Shown here piece after piece: positions 41,285 through 54,110 of a stretch of DNA of 64,000 nt. The stretch comes from Gordionus sp. m RMFG-2023 (taxonomy: Eukaryota > Nematomorpha > Gordioida > Chordodea > Parachordodidae), in assembly GCF_954871325.1 (NCBI RefSeq), contig NC_088776.1:945671-1009670 (forward strand). The letters are read 5' to 3'. Made by a program: the position numbers and the translations under genes. The notes under the pieces are model-generated. The model did no database searches, was not told the DNA's origin, and saw only the letters and a list, made by a program, of their open reading frames with translations. Positions within the stretch are counted from its first letter, which is position 1, and each line of letters begins with the position of its first letter.

Positions 41285-44200
41285 TTTATTTCCATATGTT
41301 GTATTCCATTTCAAATCAACTGAAGATTCAACCCGACCCTCTTTGATTTTTTCTAAAATTTGCATGATGGTAGTATATACACTAACTAGCAATAATATAA
41401 AATTTTAATTCTCAACTCAGCTTACTTCATGAGAGATGGCCATCTTTAGAAACGCGAAAAGTTCAAAATACACCATATTTAATTTTAAATATCTCAAAAA
41501 GTAAATAAGCTAAAGGTATAATTTAAACTTTATTAAATAACTCTAGAATAGCCCTTTTATATGATATAAAATTTATTATATTAAAAATAATTTTTTTACC
41601 AAAAACCGGAAATAGAAAACCGGAAATGGTTATAAAATAAAAATTGCCCTTTTTTTTCTTTCAAAATTTTTTAACAAATATACATTATATATCTTAATAT
41701 TTGTACAAAATCCTAGATTGGGACCATTACTGGGCCAATAGTTATTAGGCTTTAAATATAAATAGTATGGCTTAAATTCTATATTATACGAAATGAGTAA
41801 TTATTTTTTTAACAAAAGTGATAATATTTGTGAATAATAGTATTAAAACTAAAATCCGAACCCCATCTTAAGATTTATATTCGCCCCCCCCCCCCAAAAA
41901 AAAAAATTTCTTCTTAAATTCGAGATTTTTGACCTGGCAATTCTATGAGTGAATTATGTATAGATTATTTTCTTTGCCGGATAAAAAATTATCTTTGTGA
42001 TCGTCAGAAATATATTTTCATAAAGAGTTATTTTCTACTTATAATTAATTATCAAATAAAATAATTATCATAAAAATCAAATTCAATTCCAACAGCAACA
42101 GCCGTCATTTTTATTGATTAATTTTATAAAGCCATTTTTCTAAGAAAATTAAATTATCGGTATTCATTATCAAATTTATTTTTAATTTAAAATAATTATA
42201 TAAAATTAATAGCTTTCTTTTATTTCTTACCAAAAAAATTTAAATGTCTAGAAAAGTTATTTCTATTCGAGTAAAGTGATGTAATCCCTTTAGAATAAAA
42301 TCTCATTCAGTACGTTACGATCTTAGAAATGTTTTACAATGGATGATAGAAGTGAATTCTAGTTTATCAATTAATCAAAAAATTTGTAGCTCTTGCCGCA
42401 AAAAATTAAAAAAATATTCAACAAATATGATCTCACCTTTTACTTCTACGATCCCGATCACATTACCTTCTATTTCTAACTTACCTTCTACCTCAACTAT
42501 TAATGAAACATTTAGAGATTCTGAACCTGATCAACCATGCAATAATCCCGACTCTTATACAGATTTTAATACTTCAATTTCAACTTTAAATGAAACTTTG
42601 CCATTTTTAGGGGAGACACCTATTAAAAAGAAAAGGTTAAATGAAAAAAAATATCCTGTAAATAAATTATTGAAAATTCAGGGAAAAATTTAAAAAAATT
42701 TTAAAATAAATCTAGAGGATCAAGCAAAAAAAGATGAAGCCGAAATCATAAATCAACTGAAAGAAAAATTTGCTACAAGTTCTCGCAATGAAAAAATACA
42801 AATTTTAACAGTTTTACCAAAATCTTGGACTCTTGATAAAATTGAAAAGGAATTTTTAACCACAAATTTTATGGCCCGGACAGTTAAACAATTAGTTGAA
42901 GAAAAGGGGGTTTTGTCAAACACAAATATCATAAAACCAAGTAGAATAATTCAGAATGACATTGCAAATAAAGTAATAGAATTTTATAATTCTGACGAAA
43001 ACAGCAGACTTATGCCAGGTATGAATAATTTTATATAAATGAAAGGTAATGGAAAAAGGAACCAAGTACAAAAGAGATTAGTTTTGTGTAATATAAAAGA
43101 ATTATTTACCAATTTTAAAGAAATAAACAGTAATATAAAGATAGGTTTCAGCAAGTTCTATCATGAGACCAAAAAACTGTATTTTAGCAGGCAGGTCTGG
43201 AACGCATACAATGTGCATCTGTACATTTCATCAAAATTTTAAATTAATTATAATTGAGGGTAAATTAAATCAGTTAACTGCAAACCAGCATAACTAACCA
43301 TTTCCTCCCTTAAAAGATTATAAACATTATATTGCACAAAGTCTATGCAATCCAGCCCAACCTTGCTGTTACTTAAAGAAATGCCAAATGTGGCCCGGCA
43401 CTTTGGAACTTCTAGAAAGATTACATTTATTGTTTGATAATAATGCCATAGATTATATAACATTTAAACAATGGTTGGCGGCAGACCGTACAACCCTCGA
43501 AACGTTAACTAAGTCCGCCAGCGAATTTGTGGAGTATTTGATTTAAATATATTAATTCCTCATGCATTTATTTCTTCGGAACAATCTTCATTTTTTAAGT
43601 GATTAAAATCGAATTTGAAGGATGGGGAATATCTAATAATATCCGATTTTGCAGAGAACTACGCTTTTGTAGTTCAAGATCACGCTCAAGGCTTCCATTG
43701 GACTAATAATCAGGCAACACTTCATCCATTTATGATTTATTACTGCGAAAGCGGTACCATCAAACATATAAGTTACGTAGTTATATCAGATTGTTTAAAA
43801 CACAATACTTGTTCCTTTTATTTATTTCAAATAAATTTAATTAAATTCTTGAAAGAAAAATTTGATATGATTTCAATAATTTATTATTTTTCTGATGGAG
43901 CCGTTACCCTGTATAAGAACAAAAAAAACTTTGTAAACCTCTACAACCATTATAATGATTTTGGGATCAAAGCAGAATGGCATTTTTTTGCAACTGCACA
44001 TGAAAAAACTCCTTGCGATAGTTTAGGGGGAATTACAAAGAGGTTGGCTGCTAGAGCCCTGCAATATCCTTATGAAAATCATATATTAACTCCTATGGAT
44101 TTATATAATTATGCGAGAATTTATATCCCGGGTATTAATTATACATTTGTCAGCAACGTTGAATATTTAAGAATGGAAACCAATCTCGAAAATAGATTTT

Positions 44201-45080
44201 TAACGGCCAAACTAATTCTGGGACACAAAAATATCATTCATTTATTCCAATGGAAGGAAAAATGAAAGTCAAACGTTATTCTAATTCATTAGATAATTTA
44301 ATGTATGATATTATTTAATTTAATATGTTTATAACAATATTAATTTTCCATTTGATATTCATGTAATATAAATAATTAGCTAAATAAAGTTATAAATATT
44401 TTTACAATTATTTTCTCTCTAAAATAAAATCGCCAAACTTATATGTTAAATATGAGATAATGTCTACTAGTGGGCTCACAGTCCGAAACATTTATAAAAA
44501 AAATATAATCGGCCGGATCATAAAGGAATTTTCTTTTTATTTGTTTCGTAAATTACTATATATTTGGTATAATTTAGGATTTAAGCTATACTTTTTATAT
44601 TTAAAGCGTAATAACTATTGGCCCAGTAATGGTCCCAATCTAAAATTTTGTATAAATATTAAGAAGTATAATGTCTATTTGTAAAAAAAATTTGAAAATA
44701 AAAAAAGAGCAATTTTTATTTTATAGCTATTTCCGGTTTTCTATTTCCGGTTTTTGGTAATAGACTTTTTATTAATAAAATAATTTTTATATCATATTAA
44801 AGGGCTATTCTCGAGCTATTTAATAAAATTTAAATCATGCCTTCAGCTTAATTACTTTTTGAGATATTTAAAATTAAATATACTGTATTTTGGAATTTTC
44901 GCGTTTCTAAAGATGGCCATATCTCATGAAGTAAGCCGATTTGAAAAGTAAAATTTTATATTTTTATTAGTTAGTGTATATACTACCAACATACAAATTT
45001 TTAAAAAAATCGAAGGGGGTCGGGTTGAGAATCGACTTTTTTTGGTTGATTTAATATGGAATACAACATTTACATATATA
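41285..45080 (+). mobile_element. TIR transposon with about 0.5-kb inverted repeats and a DDE-like gene
   Basis: The left block (about 41285-41810) is matched inverted by the right block (about 44565-45080). The pairs include tagtatatacactaacta / tagttagtgtatatacta, gagatggccatctttagaaa / tttctaaagatggccata, and gggaccattactgggccaat / attggcccagtaatggtccc. Between them lies one gene (42245-44268), broken at several places. The exact tips and target duplication could not be fixed. The protein matches, from memory of its conserved blocks, a multi-copy family of uncharacterised proteins in cnidarians, insects and fishes. I do not know a superfamily name for it. The long TIRs around a single gene support a cut-and-paste DNA transposon. 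Confidence 0.8.
42245..44268 (+). pseudogene. Transposase-like gene of the long-TIR element, decayed
   Basis: Segments in order: a cysteine-containing N-terminal part (CNPFRIKSHS, then ICSSCRKKLKKYS near 42390); a linker with PFLGETPIKKKRLNEKKYPV (42595-42660); a helix-turn-helix-like region (LKEKFATSS, ILTVLPKSWTLDKIEKEF, MARTVKQLV; 42740-42900); QVQKRLVLCNIKEL and IGFSKFY (43060-43160); a histidine/cysteine-rich region (CTFHQN; 43200-43450); and the intact 216-codon frame 43615-44265. That frame has the acidic blocks SDFAENYAFVVQDHAQGFHW, YYFSDGAVTLYKNKKNF and KAEWHFFATAHEK, which I read as a possible RNase H-like D-D-D/E core. About five stops or frame changes separate the segments. The assignment as transposase is inferred from the TIRs and the acidic pattern. 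Confidence 0.75.
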
Positions 45081-45200
45081 ATCATATTCCATCAGGTTAA
45101 AATTAAAATATATATCAGCCAACATAAAATCTATAAAATTGATCTGTTATAAACAGTTATAAAAAATGTTTTTATTAATTTTTAGTGGTTTCATCTAAAA

Positions 45201-45398
45201 TAGTGTTGTTAAAAGGTTTTATTCGAAACGATTTTTAAGAACGGTTAACTCTTAATATTTTAGCCAGTAAAAGCATTGGCTTGGCCTCAAAATTTGGCCA
45301 ATAAGATGTCCAAAATTTTTGTGTGCCACAAATCTATTCAGGTTTGTGTAATATTTTTTTCGCGATAAAATTTGAATTGGCACTTTTAGCGGCTCAAA
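45201..45398. mobile_element. Palindromic MITE, diverged copy
   Basis: The left tip tagtgttgttaaaaggtttt and inner arm aacggttaactcttaatatt are clear. The right arm is weaker (tagcggctcaaac). It lies 120 bases outside the right repeat of the long-TIR element. Confidence 0.7.
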
Positions 45399-45399
45399 C

Positions 45400-47000
45400 A
45401 AATAGAATCAAACAATACGTAATCTTATATCTTATTCAATTTAATACCCTAAGAATTTATATATTTAAAAGAATTATCGATAGAATGTATCGATCCAAAT
45501 TTTATAAAAAAATTTCTGAAAATTTTGATTTCCAGGCATTGGAATATAAAATAACTAAATTATTATAATCGGTATCAATAGCTATAAACGGCTAAGGTTA
45601 GCCGACATATCCAAGATTTAGCCTACCTTTAGCCATCATAAATAGCTACAGCTAATTTTTTTAAATAATATTAATTTTATCTTTAATTATTTTACATGAT
45701 AATAACCTAAGAAATGTTGGTTTTGATAAAGAAAAATTGATTCTCGTAAACCAAATTAAGAATCGATCAGCTGTTAAATCGCTTCGGATCTGATACCGCC
45801 ATGAAAGCGCCCTTAAATATAAAACTTAATTAAAAACCAAAATAGATGGGTAAATAATTAAAGAATGAAACATTTGTTAGCGAATGTGATTTTTTAGAGT
45901 AAATATGTTATTTTTCCAATAAATCATTTTTTGGGCGCGTTTATATTTTAAAAATTTAACAATCTGATTTGACCGGAATTGTGTTTCCGGTATGTTTAGA
46001 ATATACCTATCTTAATGATTGTAGACAATTTTGACCTTAATCTTTGAGTCAATGGAAAATCTCTATGGAAAAACTAAATATAAACTTTATCAAGTTTTAA
46101 AAATTCATGGCAAAATTGTTCTATTGTTTAATAGGGTAGGTCTATTCCAAATATGTTGGAATACATTTCTTCTAAAATCAGATTTAAAATTTAAAAAAAA
46201 GGCCTATGATATTAATCAATCAAAATTATATTCATTTTCAATTGGTATGGCTTTTATATTGATAAAATCTTCAAGCCTGTTTAATTTAATATAAAAGATC
46301 TTACTTTAAGCTCATAGCATCGGTGATCTACTGTACAAGATCTTACTTTAAAGGTCATAGCATCCGTGATCTCCTGTGCAACATTTATTTTTACTTTATC
46401 TTACCTATATTTGGTAAATTCTACTATAATAATCCAATTTTTTTGAAAGCCCATCTTTGTGAAAGAGAATGCAATTTCTTCGAGTTGTATTATAATTACA
46501 AAACTTGTAATAGCTCACAGAGCGTTCGTTCTGAAATGGGAATTTCTAAATTTCGATACAAGTAAAAAATGCCCAAAAATTAACATTATTCTATATAGTT
46601 TTCCTTAAATTTTAATACTTTAAGATGTTAATACAAAAACTATTATGTTTTGATTTATGGAGATTAATATATATATATTATTAGATTATTTCGATTATTT
46701 AATTTCGATGTAAATATATTTTATTATCGAAAATTTATTTTTCAGTGCAGTTATTATTTTTTATATATATAAATAAATTATATATTTTATATACCTCTAA
46801 AATTTCTAATATTAAATTTAAAATAAAATTAATTCAACGCGTTTGAAAAATAAATGAACCTTTTTTTTATAAATTTATAAGTTACTTATATTGTAACTTC
46901 ATAATTTTGAAATGTAACGTTAACTAGTCACGTTTCGCTAATAACTTTTAACACAATACTTTATTTTTTATCTTTTTAATTTTGTTATAATTATTATAAT
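45400..47000. other. AT-rich stretch with a 44-base tandem duplication
   Basis: No gene recognised. At about 46293-46380 aagatcttactttaa with catagcatc and gtgatct occurs twice in tandem. The block 45950-46150 (ctgatttgaccggaat ... gacaattttgacc) is a diverged relative of intronic sequence at 60370-60580 in copy C and of 49520-49600 and 63010-63060, so it is a local dispersed repeat. Confidence 0.5.
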
Positions 47001-47029
47001 TTCGAATGGGAACTCTTCTTCCGTAAAGG

Positions 47030-48515
47030 AAATAGGAAGAAAAATTATCCATCACATGGAGCTATCCTAAAGATTATTTATATATTTGGCAGGACATAGC
47101 TTATTTGCCCTAATTTCTTATCGCGGATCCATATAGCCTTGCCATCGTATATAATAGTATTTTTATTAAGTCTTATCTTAGACTTTTTCTAAATTATATT
47201 AACTTTGCAATTTAATTAAATTTTATAAATTAAGTTCAATTTTTTAAACTTTTATTTTAAAATTTTCTCCTAGATACTATTTTGTTGATTGATAAATCAA
47301 GTTTATATTTTAAAAAAAACGTAAAAAAAATTTAATTAACTTTATTACACAAATTTAATATTCGTCAAATATATTAAGAAATTAAATTAAAATTTTATCA
47401 ATTATATTTCAAACTCTACTAAGCAAACTTAAATTTAATATACATTATCCTATAAATTTAAAATTTATGATTAAATTTTCAACTTGTTATTGTATACTAA
47501 AAAACTTTAATATGAACTTTGATTCTATTTCTTAAGCCCATCTCTCGTTATTATTATACAATTTATTGATATAAAATTTAAAATGGATATGATATAAATT
47601 ATAAGGCGTAGCCAAGATTAAGTTGGAGGAATAGGACATTATTAGGTTGGTTTTTTCTCTATAAATTTTTATTAGATGTCAAAATTTTTAAAGGGATCAG
47701 AACTAAAAATTAATTAAATTTTATCAATTAAATTTCAAACCTACTAATTTAAAATTTATAATTTAAATTTTCTACTTGTTATTATTAAATACTTTAAAAA
47801 TTTATTATGAACTTTGATCCTATTTCATATGAACATATCTTGTTTTTATTAAATAATTAAAATTTTACTTTCTATTAATGAATAAATATTAAAATTTAAG
47901 ATTTAAAATGGAATGAATATGATAATGATATAAATATAGCAATACCAGGATTTTCCTGGAGGAGGGAAATGATTATCATGGTTTTTTTTAAACTATAAAT
48001 TTTATTAGAGATTTCTAAAATCAACTTATTGCATACATTTGGGCTATGTGACATTTTTTTAAATAATAATTTTATTTTTTTTGAAAATGAACTATTTCTA
48101 AACATATTGATAAGAAGCCATTTTTTTAAAAAAAAATTATTAATTTGAAATTATCGACAATCCTCTCCCACCAGTTCTCTCATCATCAAGTTTCTCTAAG
48201 AGTAAATTCCTGGTTAAGTCACGAGATAGGCTAATCATGTGGAAAAAACCTTAAGTTTCTTATTTAAAATATCAACCCAACAATTTTATATAAAAGTCTT
48301 TCTCTATAGTTAAATTTGATTAGGCATCTGTCCGAAATGTCATATTATATTATTAAAGATTTAAAACATTACGAATCATTAATACTAAATAATCAATACC
48401 AGTCTGAAATTAATGTGGATACAATGTAGATATTATATTGGCAAAAGTTCTAATACAAATTAGAGTTTTCCTGAAAGAGGTTAATGAATTTCGCTTTAAA
48501 TTCAAAACCTTTAAG
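47030..48515. repeat. Segmental duplication, 5' flank of FAS1 copy B (partner about 56690-57775)
   Basis: Shared landmarks in the same order: tcacatgg with gatcctaaaga / tatcctaaaga, ttcttatc-cgg-tccatata, aattttatcaattatatttc, aggattttcctggaggaggg, ttcctggttaagt, gtccgaaatgtcatattata, and gcaaaagttctaataca at the end. Copy B carries an extra internal duplication (about 47380-47600 and 47690-47930). In copy C this block lies well upstream of the start codon; in copy B it directly abuts the intron before the FAS1-2 exon. Confidence 0.85.
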
Positions 48516-48518
48516 CTA

Positions 48519-48645
48519 GCTTCTTTCTTTCTTTCTTTCATTCTTTCATTCTTTTTTCTTTCATTCTTTCATTCTTTTTTTCTTTCTTTCTTTATTTATA
48601 ACTCTTTTTTCTTTCTTTCTTTCTTTCATTCTTTCTTTCTTTCCA
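48519..48645. repeat. Impure (TTTC)n array at the copy B deletion junction
   Basis: TTTC units mixed with TTTCATTC and ATTC variants. It joins sequence homologous to about 57775 (before copy C exon 1) to sequence homologous to about 62200 (copy C intron 4, which has its own TTTC run). Confidence 0.9.
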
Positions 48646-50743
48646 TTGTGTTCCATTTCTATTTTTTTTATTTTGCAAAATCGTATAAATTTTTTAAACC
48701 ATTTTTGATTTACTTTAGTAATTATCTTTATCCACTATTTTTGTAAATGTAGATCTGATAGCCTCAGGACTAGTCTTTGACTCTTGATACCGGAAAATAT
48801 TATACTATCATCATACCGTCAAATTCAGCTTTGAATCATCATCTCTACAACTCATCCAGGAATTAGAATCTAATGTAGAATATGCTAAAGGTTTTATTCA
48901 ATGTTTTTTTTCTTTCATTCGATAAGAGGAAACAGTTTAATTCCATCGTGTGGCAATTGTTCAATTTATTTTATTAATATACTTTATAAAAATGTAATTT
49001 TTCTATTATTTAAAAAAAAATTGCTAAGAATATTTAGTCACGCTTATCTCTGGGCTTTCATAAAAGATAATTATAAAAAATTTCAATTACTTCTTATTTA
49101 AGATATCTATCTATCTATATTTATATAGTTATTTACATAAAAAAATATAATTTAGATGTTAAAAAATAATATTTTATATTAATTTAAATTTTTTAATTGA
49201 AATAATAACTATACTAAATTATTTAAATAAAACATAACATATATATAAAAATTAAATATAATTATAATATATTATTTAACATTATATATATATACTAATT
49301 TAAATATAATTTTAATATAATTATAATTTAACTAAAATAATTAATAATAATTATAATATTCGAATTACCTTTTATAAAAATATATTTCACGATTTCTACT
49401 TTAACATTTTCATTTTATTTTATAAATTTATATAAGATAGCTTCAATGTGGGTTTTCCTGTAATGTGTTATTTTTTCAAATTTAAATCAGTTTTTAAGGA
49501 TGTTTTTAAAAATTAAAAAATCTTGATTTTACCGGATGCCGTGGGAATACCTAACCCTATAAATTTGAGACAATATTTCTATAAACTTTTAAACTTAATA
49601 TAATTTATATTTAATTTTTTATATAAATTATAAATATATAATCCGGTAAAATGAGATTTTTAAATTTAATTAAACGTGCTAAAAAAAATGATTAAAAGTT
49701 GTAAAAAAATAATACATTGCTCGAAAAAACACATTGCACTATGCAATTATTCATTTCAATTTTAATAAAATAGTTTTCTTAATCTAAGCTAGCCATCGTG
49801 AGCTTCTAACAGTTACATGCATAAGTTACCCCTTATTTAAATAATAAAGAAACACATTTATGTATTAAGAATGGAATATATATTTTTTTTATTAAAAGAA
49901 ACGCTTAAAATGCACATAATCGCAAAATGGATTTGTCTTAATCTCTATAAAAAACCTCAAGCTATTGAAACTATAGAAGGTTCTATGATAAATATCGGCT
50001 ACACCATGATAAATATTGGATCCATCATTGGACTCGAGTTTTATTCAACGGGATTATAATATTCTTGGACCTTGTCTTAATATCGAATAAATGTAAATCA
50101 ATACATTTTTCCCCTCTTTATCTTTATTAAATTTCGATTTCAGGTGATTTAAATAACATTATAACTTTTTTTTAAAATTTACTAAGTGAGTTATTTATTT
50201 TTTCTAAATTAATTTACATAAACGTATATATGATAGTTTTTCTAATATCTATTTATACTTAAAAGCTCTCTCATTGGTCAAAATCTTGCGGGAAGAACCG
50301 GAAGCTAGTGAATTCATGAATTACTTTAATAGATCTAACTTCACTCATCTGAACGAAATTCGCGATAAATTAGTTATCACACCAGACAATCCAGCTTTCC
50401 TAGTAATATACAAGCTGCAAAATTGATTTTCATTTTTTTTTAAAAAAAATATATATGTATATTCTAATTATTATAATTTATCTTTCTTTTTCCTTATTTT
50501 CATTTCATTTTATTTAATTAATTAATTTTTTTTAAAAATCTTTCTAATCTACTTATTAATAATAATTTATATTTATATAAAATCGTATATCAGAATATTG
50601 ATTAAAACATAAATGTGAAATTAAGACAAAATATATCCTACGCCAAGGAATTCCTTGAGAACCACATAGCACCATCTTATGGCCTGAATAATGTTCAAAA
50701 TCTTGAAGGCGCAAATGGTTCTATATACAATGATATTAAGCAT

Positions 50744-52670
50744 GTAAGAATTTTGTAAAAAATTTAATCAAAAATATTCCCAATGTAAAACAAATATTTT
50801 CATCAATTTCAAATCATCTTAGATAGAAATATATAAGATTCATAAATGTGAATAAAATTATTATGCCAAGAATTCTTTTGGCAATAAGCCTTTTTAAAAC
50901 ATTACTTTTCATTTAAAAATAATATAATGTTTGACAAATAATCTTTTTTTTATTCGGTTTATTATTCTATTCAAGTATATTATTAGCCTTACATATTTTT
51001 TAGCCAGAAATAAATCTTGTAAAGAGAGTATGCATATTGATAAAAACTTGAATTAAGTTATGAATGGAAGATGTGATGAGTAAAATCTATGTTATTATCA
51101 TCTAACAGACAAAGTAGAAGCATATAAAAAAAATATTCTGAGTTTAATTCACCAAGTCTTAAACATTTGTATATATATCACAAGATTGGCGTTTCATTCA
51201 TTAAACGCCTTTAGAAGTGTCCATATATACGAGTAAGCGGTAGCGCCATTTTGTGATTAGCATTCCATGAATTTAGATCAATGTGCATTCATACAATGAT
51301 TAATAATGACAGTTAGTCCAAATGCACATAAAATTGCCTGACAGTTGATCTAAAGGGGGGGGGTTAGGATCAGTTTGCTTTAATTAAAAAGGTGTAATTA
51401 ATAATGTGAAAAAATATCACCAGTTAGGGGTACAGTCCTCTTCTTAAATTATATTTTCATTTAATATCGTCTTTCGTTTTTTTTGTGGGGTTATAATTTG
51501 CGTATACGATAATTTGGTTACTTATTATTATATTAAAATAGGAAGTTGTTTTTTTTGTCATTAATTAATTCACTAAATAATTATTATGTAAATAGTATAA
51601 TGCAAGATCGTTTAGATCAACCATGTATTTCTTAAGCATTTTCATAAATTTGATGAAGTTATTAGATACATTTTGAAATTTATCTAAATTTTAATAAAAT
51701 GCTAAGAGAATATCAACTGAAATCCGCCTTTCTAACTGCATATCCATACATGGGTCTATAAGCCCCGTTGATCATACTTATAATATTTTTACTAGTTTAT
51801 ATGTTATTTTAAAATATATATAATTTTTAAAAAATAAAAGAAATGAGCATTAATATCAAAAATAATAATTTATCAAATTTATTAACTTTAACTTTAAGGT
51901 AATAAAAGAAAAATATGCTATTTTTAACGTAAAAATAAAATAGTGGTCTAAATGATTTTTTTAAATTTAGGAAATTTTTTAAATTCTTAGAAATAAGAAT
52001 AAATTTTTAACTAAAAATATATAAAAATATTTTTCAAATTATTCTTATAAATTGATTTATATTAAATGGGGAATATATATAAATAATTTGGTTATAAATT
52101 TCAAAATTTATCAAACTTTTATAAAATATTTTAATGGAAGAATTTAGGACATGTTTCATAATTTTATAAATTTACGTAAATTGATGAGGCTTTTACAATT
52201 TGGTCATTAGTCCTAAAAGTGTTAAATTTTATTTTCCTTTTCGCGATATTGATACTTAACCTTGTGCTAAAATTTTCCTTAACCCATAAAAAAATATCAT
52301 TTTCAAAATTATAACTTTTTATTTAATTTTTTTTTAAAAAAAAATTACAATGCGTAAGAAAGGTTAGTAAAAAGATCCACTATTTCTGTGGAGGAAAATT
52401 TCGTTTCATTCCTAAGGTATATGTAAAAAATAATACGAAAATAATTTAGATGGCTATATTTTAAGTAATAAAATTAAATTTCGTGTTGGTATTCTATTAT
52501 TTGAGATGATTTATACATTTAATATTTAAATATTTTATGAAAGAATGAATTATTTGGTTAATTATCTAATCTTTAGTGGTAAGCCTTTATTAAAAAACCA
52601 ATTCTAAATAAATTAATATTGCTTTATTAATTATATACAAAATCTTTAAAATAAATCGAATAATTTTATT
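50744..52670. other. Intronic stretch of copy B, nothing recognised
   Basis: AT-rich with a G-run at 51356. No exon fitting the missing second half of FAS1-3 could be found here. Confidence 0.4.
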
Positions 52671-52963
52671 ATTTGAATTTTTCAGAAATTTTAGCCGAAT
52701 ATGCAGAAATCAGCATTTTTAGAGAGTTTCTAGATCGTTTCAATTTAACATTCAAGAGAAATGTATATTATACAATCTGGATTCCAACTAACACAGCGCT
52801 TGAAAATATCGTAAACGCTTCGAATGTGTCAGAGAATTTTGTTAAAATGCATATATTCCCAGGTTATTTTAAAAAAGATCATATTTATTGATAATGTGCA
52901 TATTTAGATTTACTAATAAAAAATTAAGATGAATTAATAAATGTATCACTATAAATATATAAA

Positions 52964-53037
52964 AGAAAAAAGAAAAGAAAAGAAATAAATAAATAAAAAG
53001 AACGAAAGAACGAAAGAAAGAAAGAACGATATTTTCT
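52964..53037. repeat. Impure (GAAA)n array in copy B
   Basis: GAAAA, AAAT and GAAC variants between the two FAS1-4 exons. It is at the same position as the much purer array following the copy A exon (431-555). Confidence 0.85.
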
Positions 53038-53753
53038 TTCTTAATATACATATAAATTATGTAACAAATACATATTTTTACATCATTTTTACCAAATTTT
53101 ATCACAGGTTTAAATCATGAATATTGCTATTACGCTAAAGATAATATATTCCATTTGAATCCAAAACTTTCATATCTCCATAACGAAGATGGACTTTACT
53201 CATATCCTGACTCAAGAAACGTGATAAACGCTACCATAATAAAGTGGGACATTTTAGGTCAAAATTTTTTGATAGAGTGGACAACTATTTCGACGGTAAC
53301 ACAGTTAAATTAATTCCAACATTTGCGTACAAACACCGAAAACCATATTGGATATGGTAGAGGGATGCATTTTCTTAAAAAAATATATATTGTAAAATTC
53401 CCTTTATTTAATTTTTTTTTTATGTTTAATTATTTATGATATAATGTATTATATATAAAAATGGAAAGAAAACCATTATAGCGATCATTAATAGTCATTT
53501 ATATTAAATTACATGGTTGTTAAAAATTTTATTATTATTTATTTGTGTGAATTCGATTCTAAAAATTTATTTCGGAAAATTATCATTTTTTTTGCAGCAA
53601 CTAATTTTAAACATTTATTTAAAATCCCTTACCACTCTTATTTTTTCTAGTGCGGAGGGGGTTAGTGGAAGAATGTATAAATATAGCTTTTATTTTAAAG
53701 TCAACAATATTGTATCAAAAATTCAAAGAAATTGATTTATATTATAGTAAACT

Positions 53754-54110
53754 CTCTTCTCTTCTCTTCTCTTCTCTTCTCTTCTCTTCTCTTCTCTTCT
53801 CTTCTCTTCTCTTCTCTTCTCTTCTCTTCTCTTCTCTCTCTCCTCTCCTCTCCTCTCCTCTCCTCTCCTCTCCTCTCCTCTCCTCTCCTCTCCTCTCCTC
53901 TCCTCTCCTCTCCTCTCCTCTCCTCTCCTCTCCTCTCCTCTCCTCTCCTCTCCTCTCCTCTCCTCTCCTCTCCTCTCCTCTCCTCTCCTCTCCTCTCCTC
54001 TCCTCTCCTCTCCTCTCCTCTCCTCTCCTCTCCTCTCCTCTCCTCTCCTCTCCTCTCCTCTCCTCTCCTCTCCTCTCCTTCTTCTTCTTCTTCTTCTTCT
54101 TCCTCTTATC
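53754..54110. repeat. Pentanucleotide array, CTCTT switching to CTCTC
   Basis: About 16 CTCTT units, then about 50 CTCTC(C) units, then a short CTT tract. Sharp change of unit near 53837. Long open frames through it are repeat artefacts. Confidence 0.97.

Larger units (their letters stand above)
48753..53313 (+). pseudogene. EMI/FAS1 (TGFBI/periostin-like) copy B, truncated pseudogene
   Basis: Exon equivalents: 48753-48890 and 49899-50092 (FAS1-2), 50266 to about 50413 and 50594-50743 (FAS1-3), 52686-52862 and 53108-53313 (FAS1-4, stop TAA at 53311). Compared with copy C, the exons for signal peptide, EMI and FAS1-1 are absent. The 48753 exon has a 2-base and a 1-base deletion and meets TGA. 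The 49899 exon has a 1-base deletion that loses the NGVVIF reading. The 50594 exon, read in the frame of its neighbours, has an early TAA. The second half of FAS1-3 was not found, and 50744-52670 holds nothing recognisable. Exons 52686 and 53108 remain open, with acceptors ttcag and cacag. It shows the order and probable C-terminus of the intact gene: four FAS1 domains after EMI. An assembly error could mimic some frame changes. Confidence 0.8.

Noticed and set aside
45323-45568. 81-codon frame overlapping a MITE
   Set aside because: Starts inside the repeat and shows no conserved feature.
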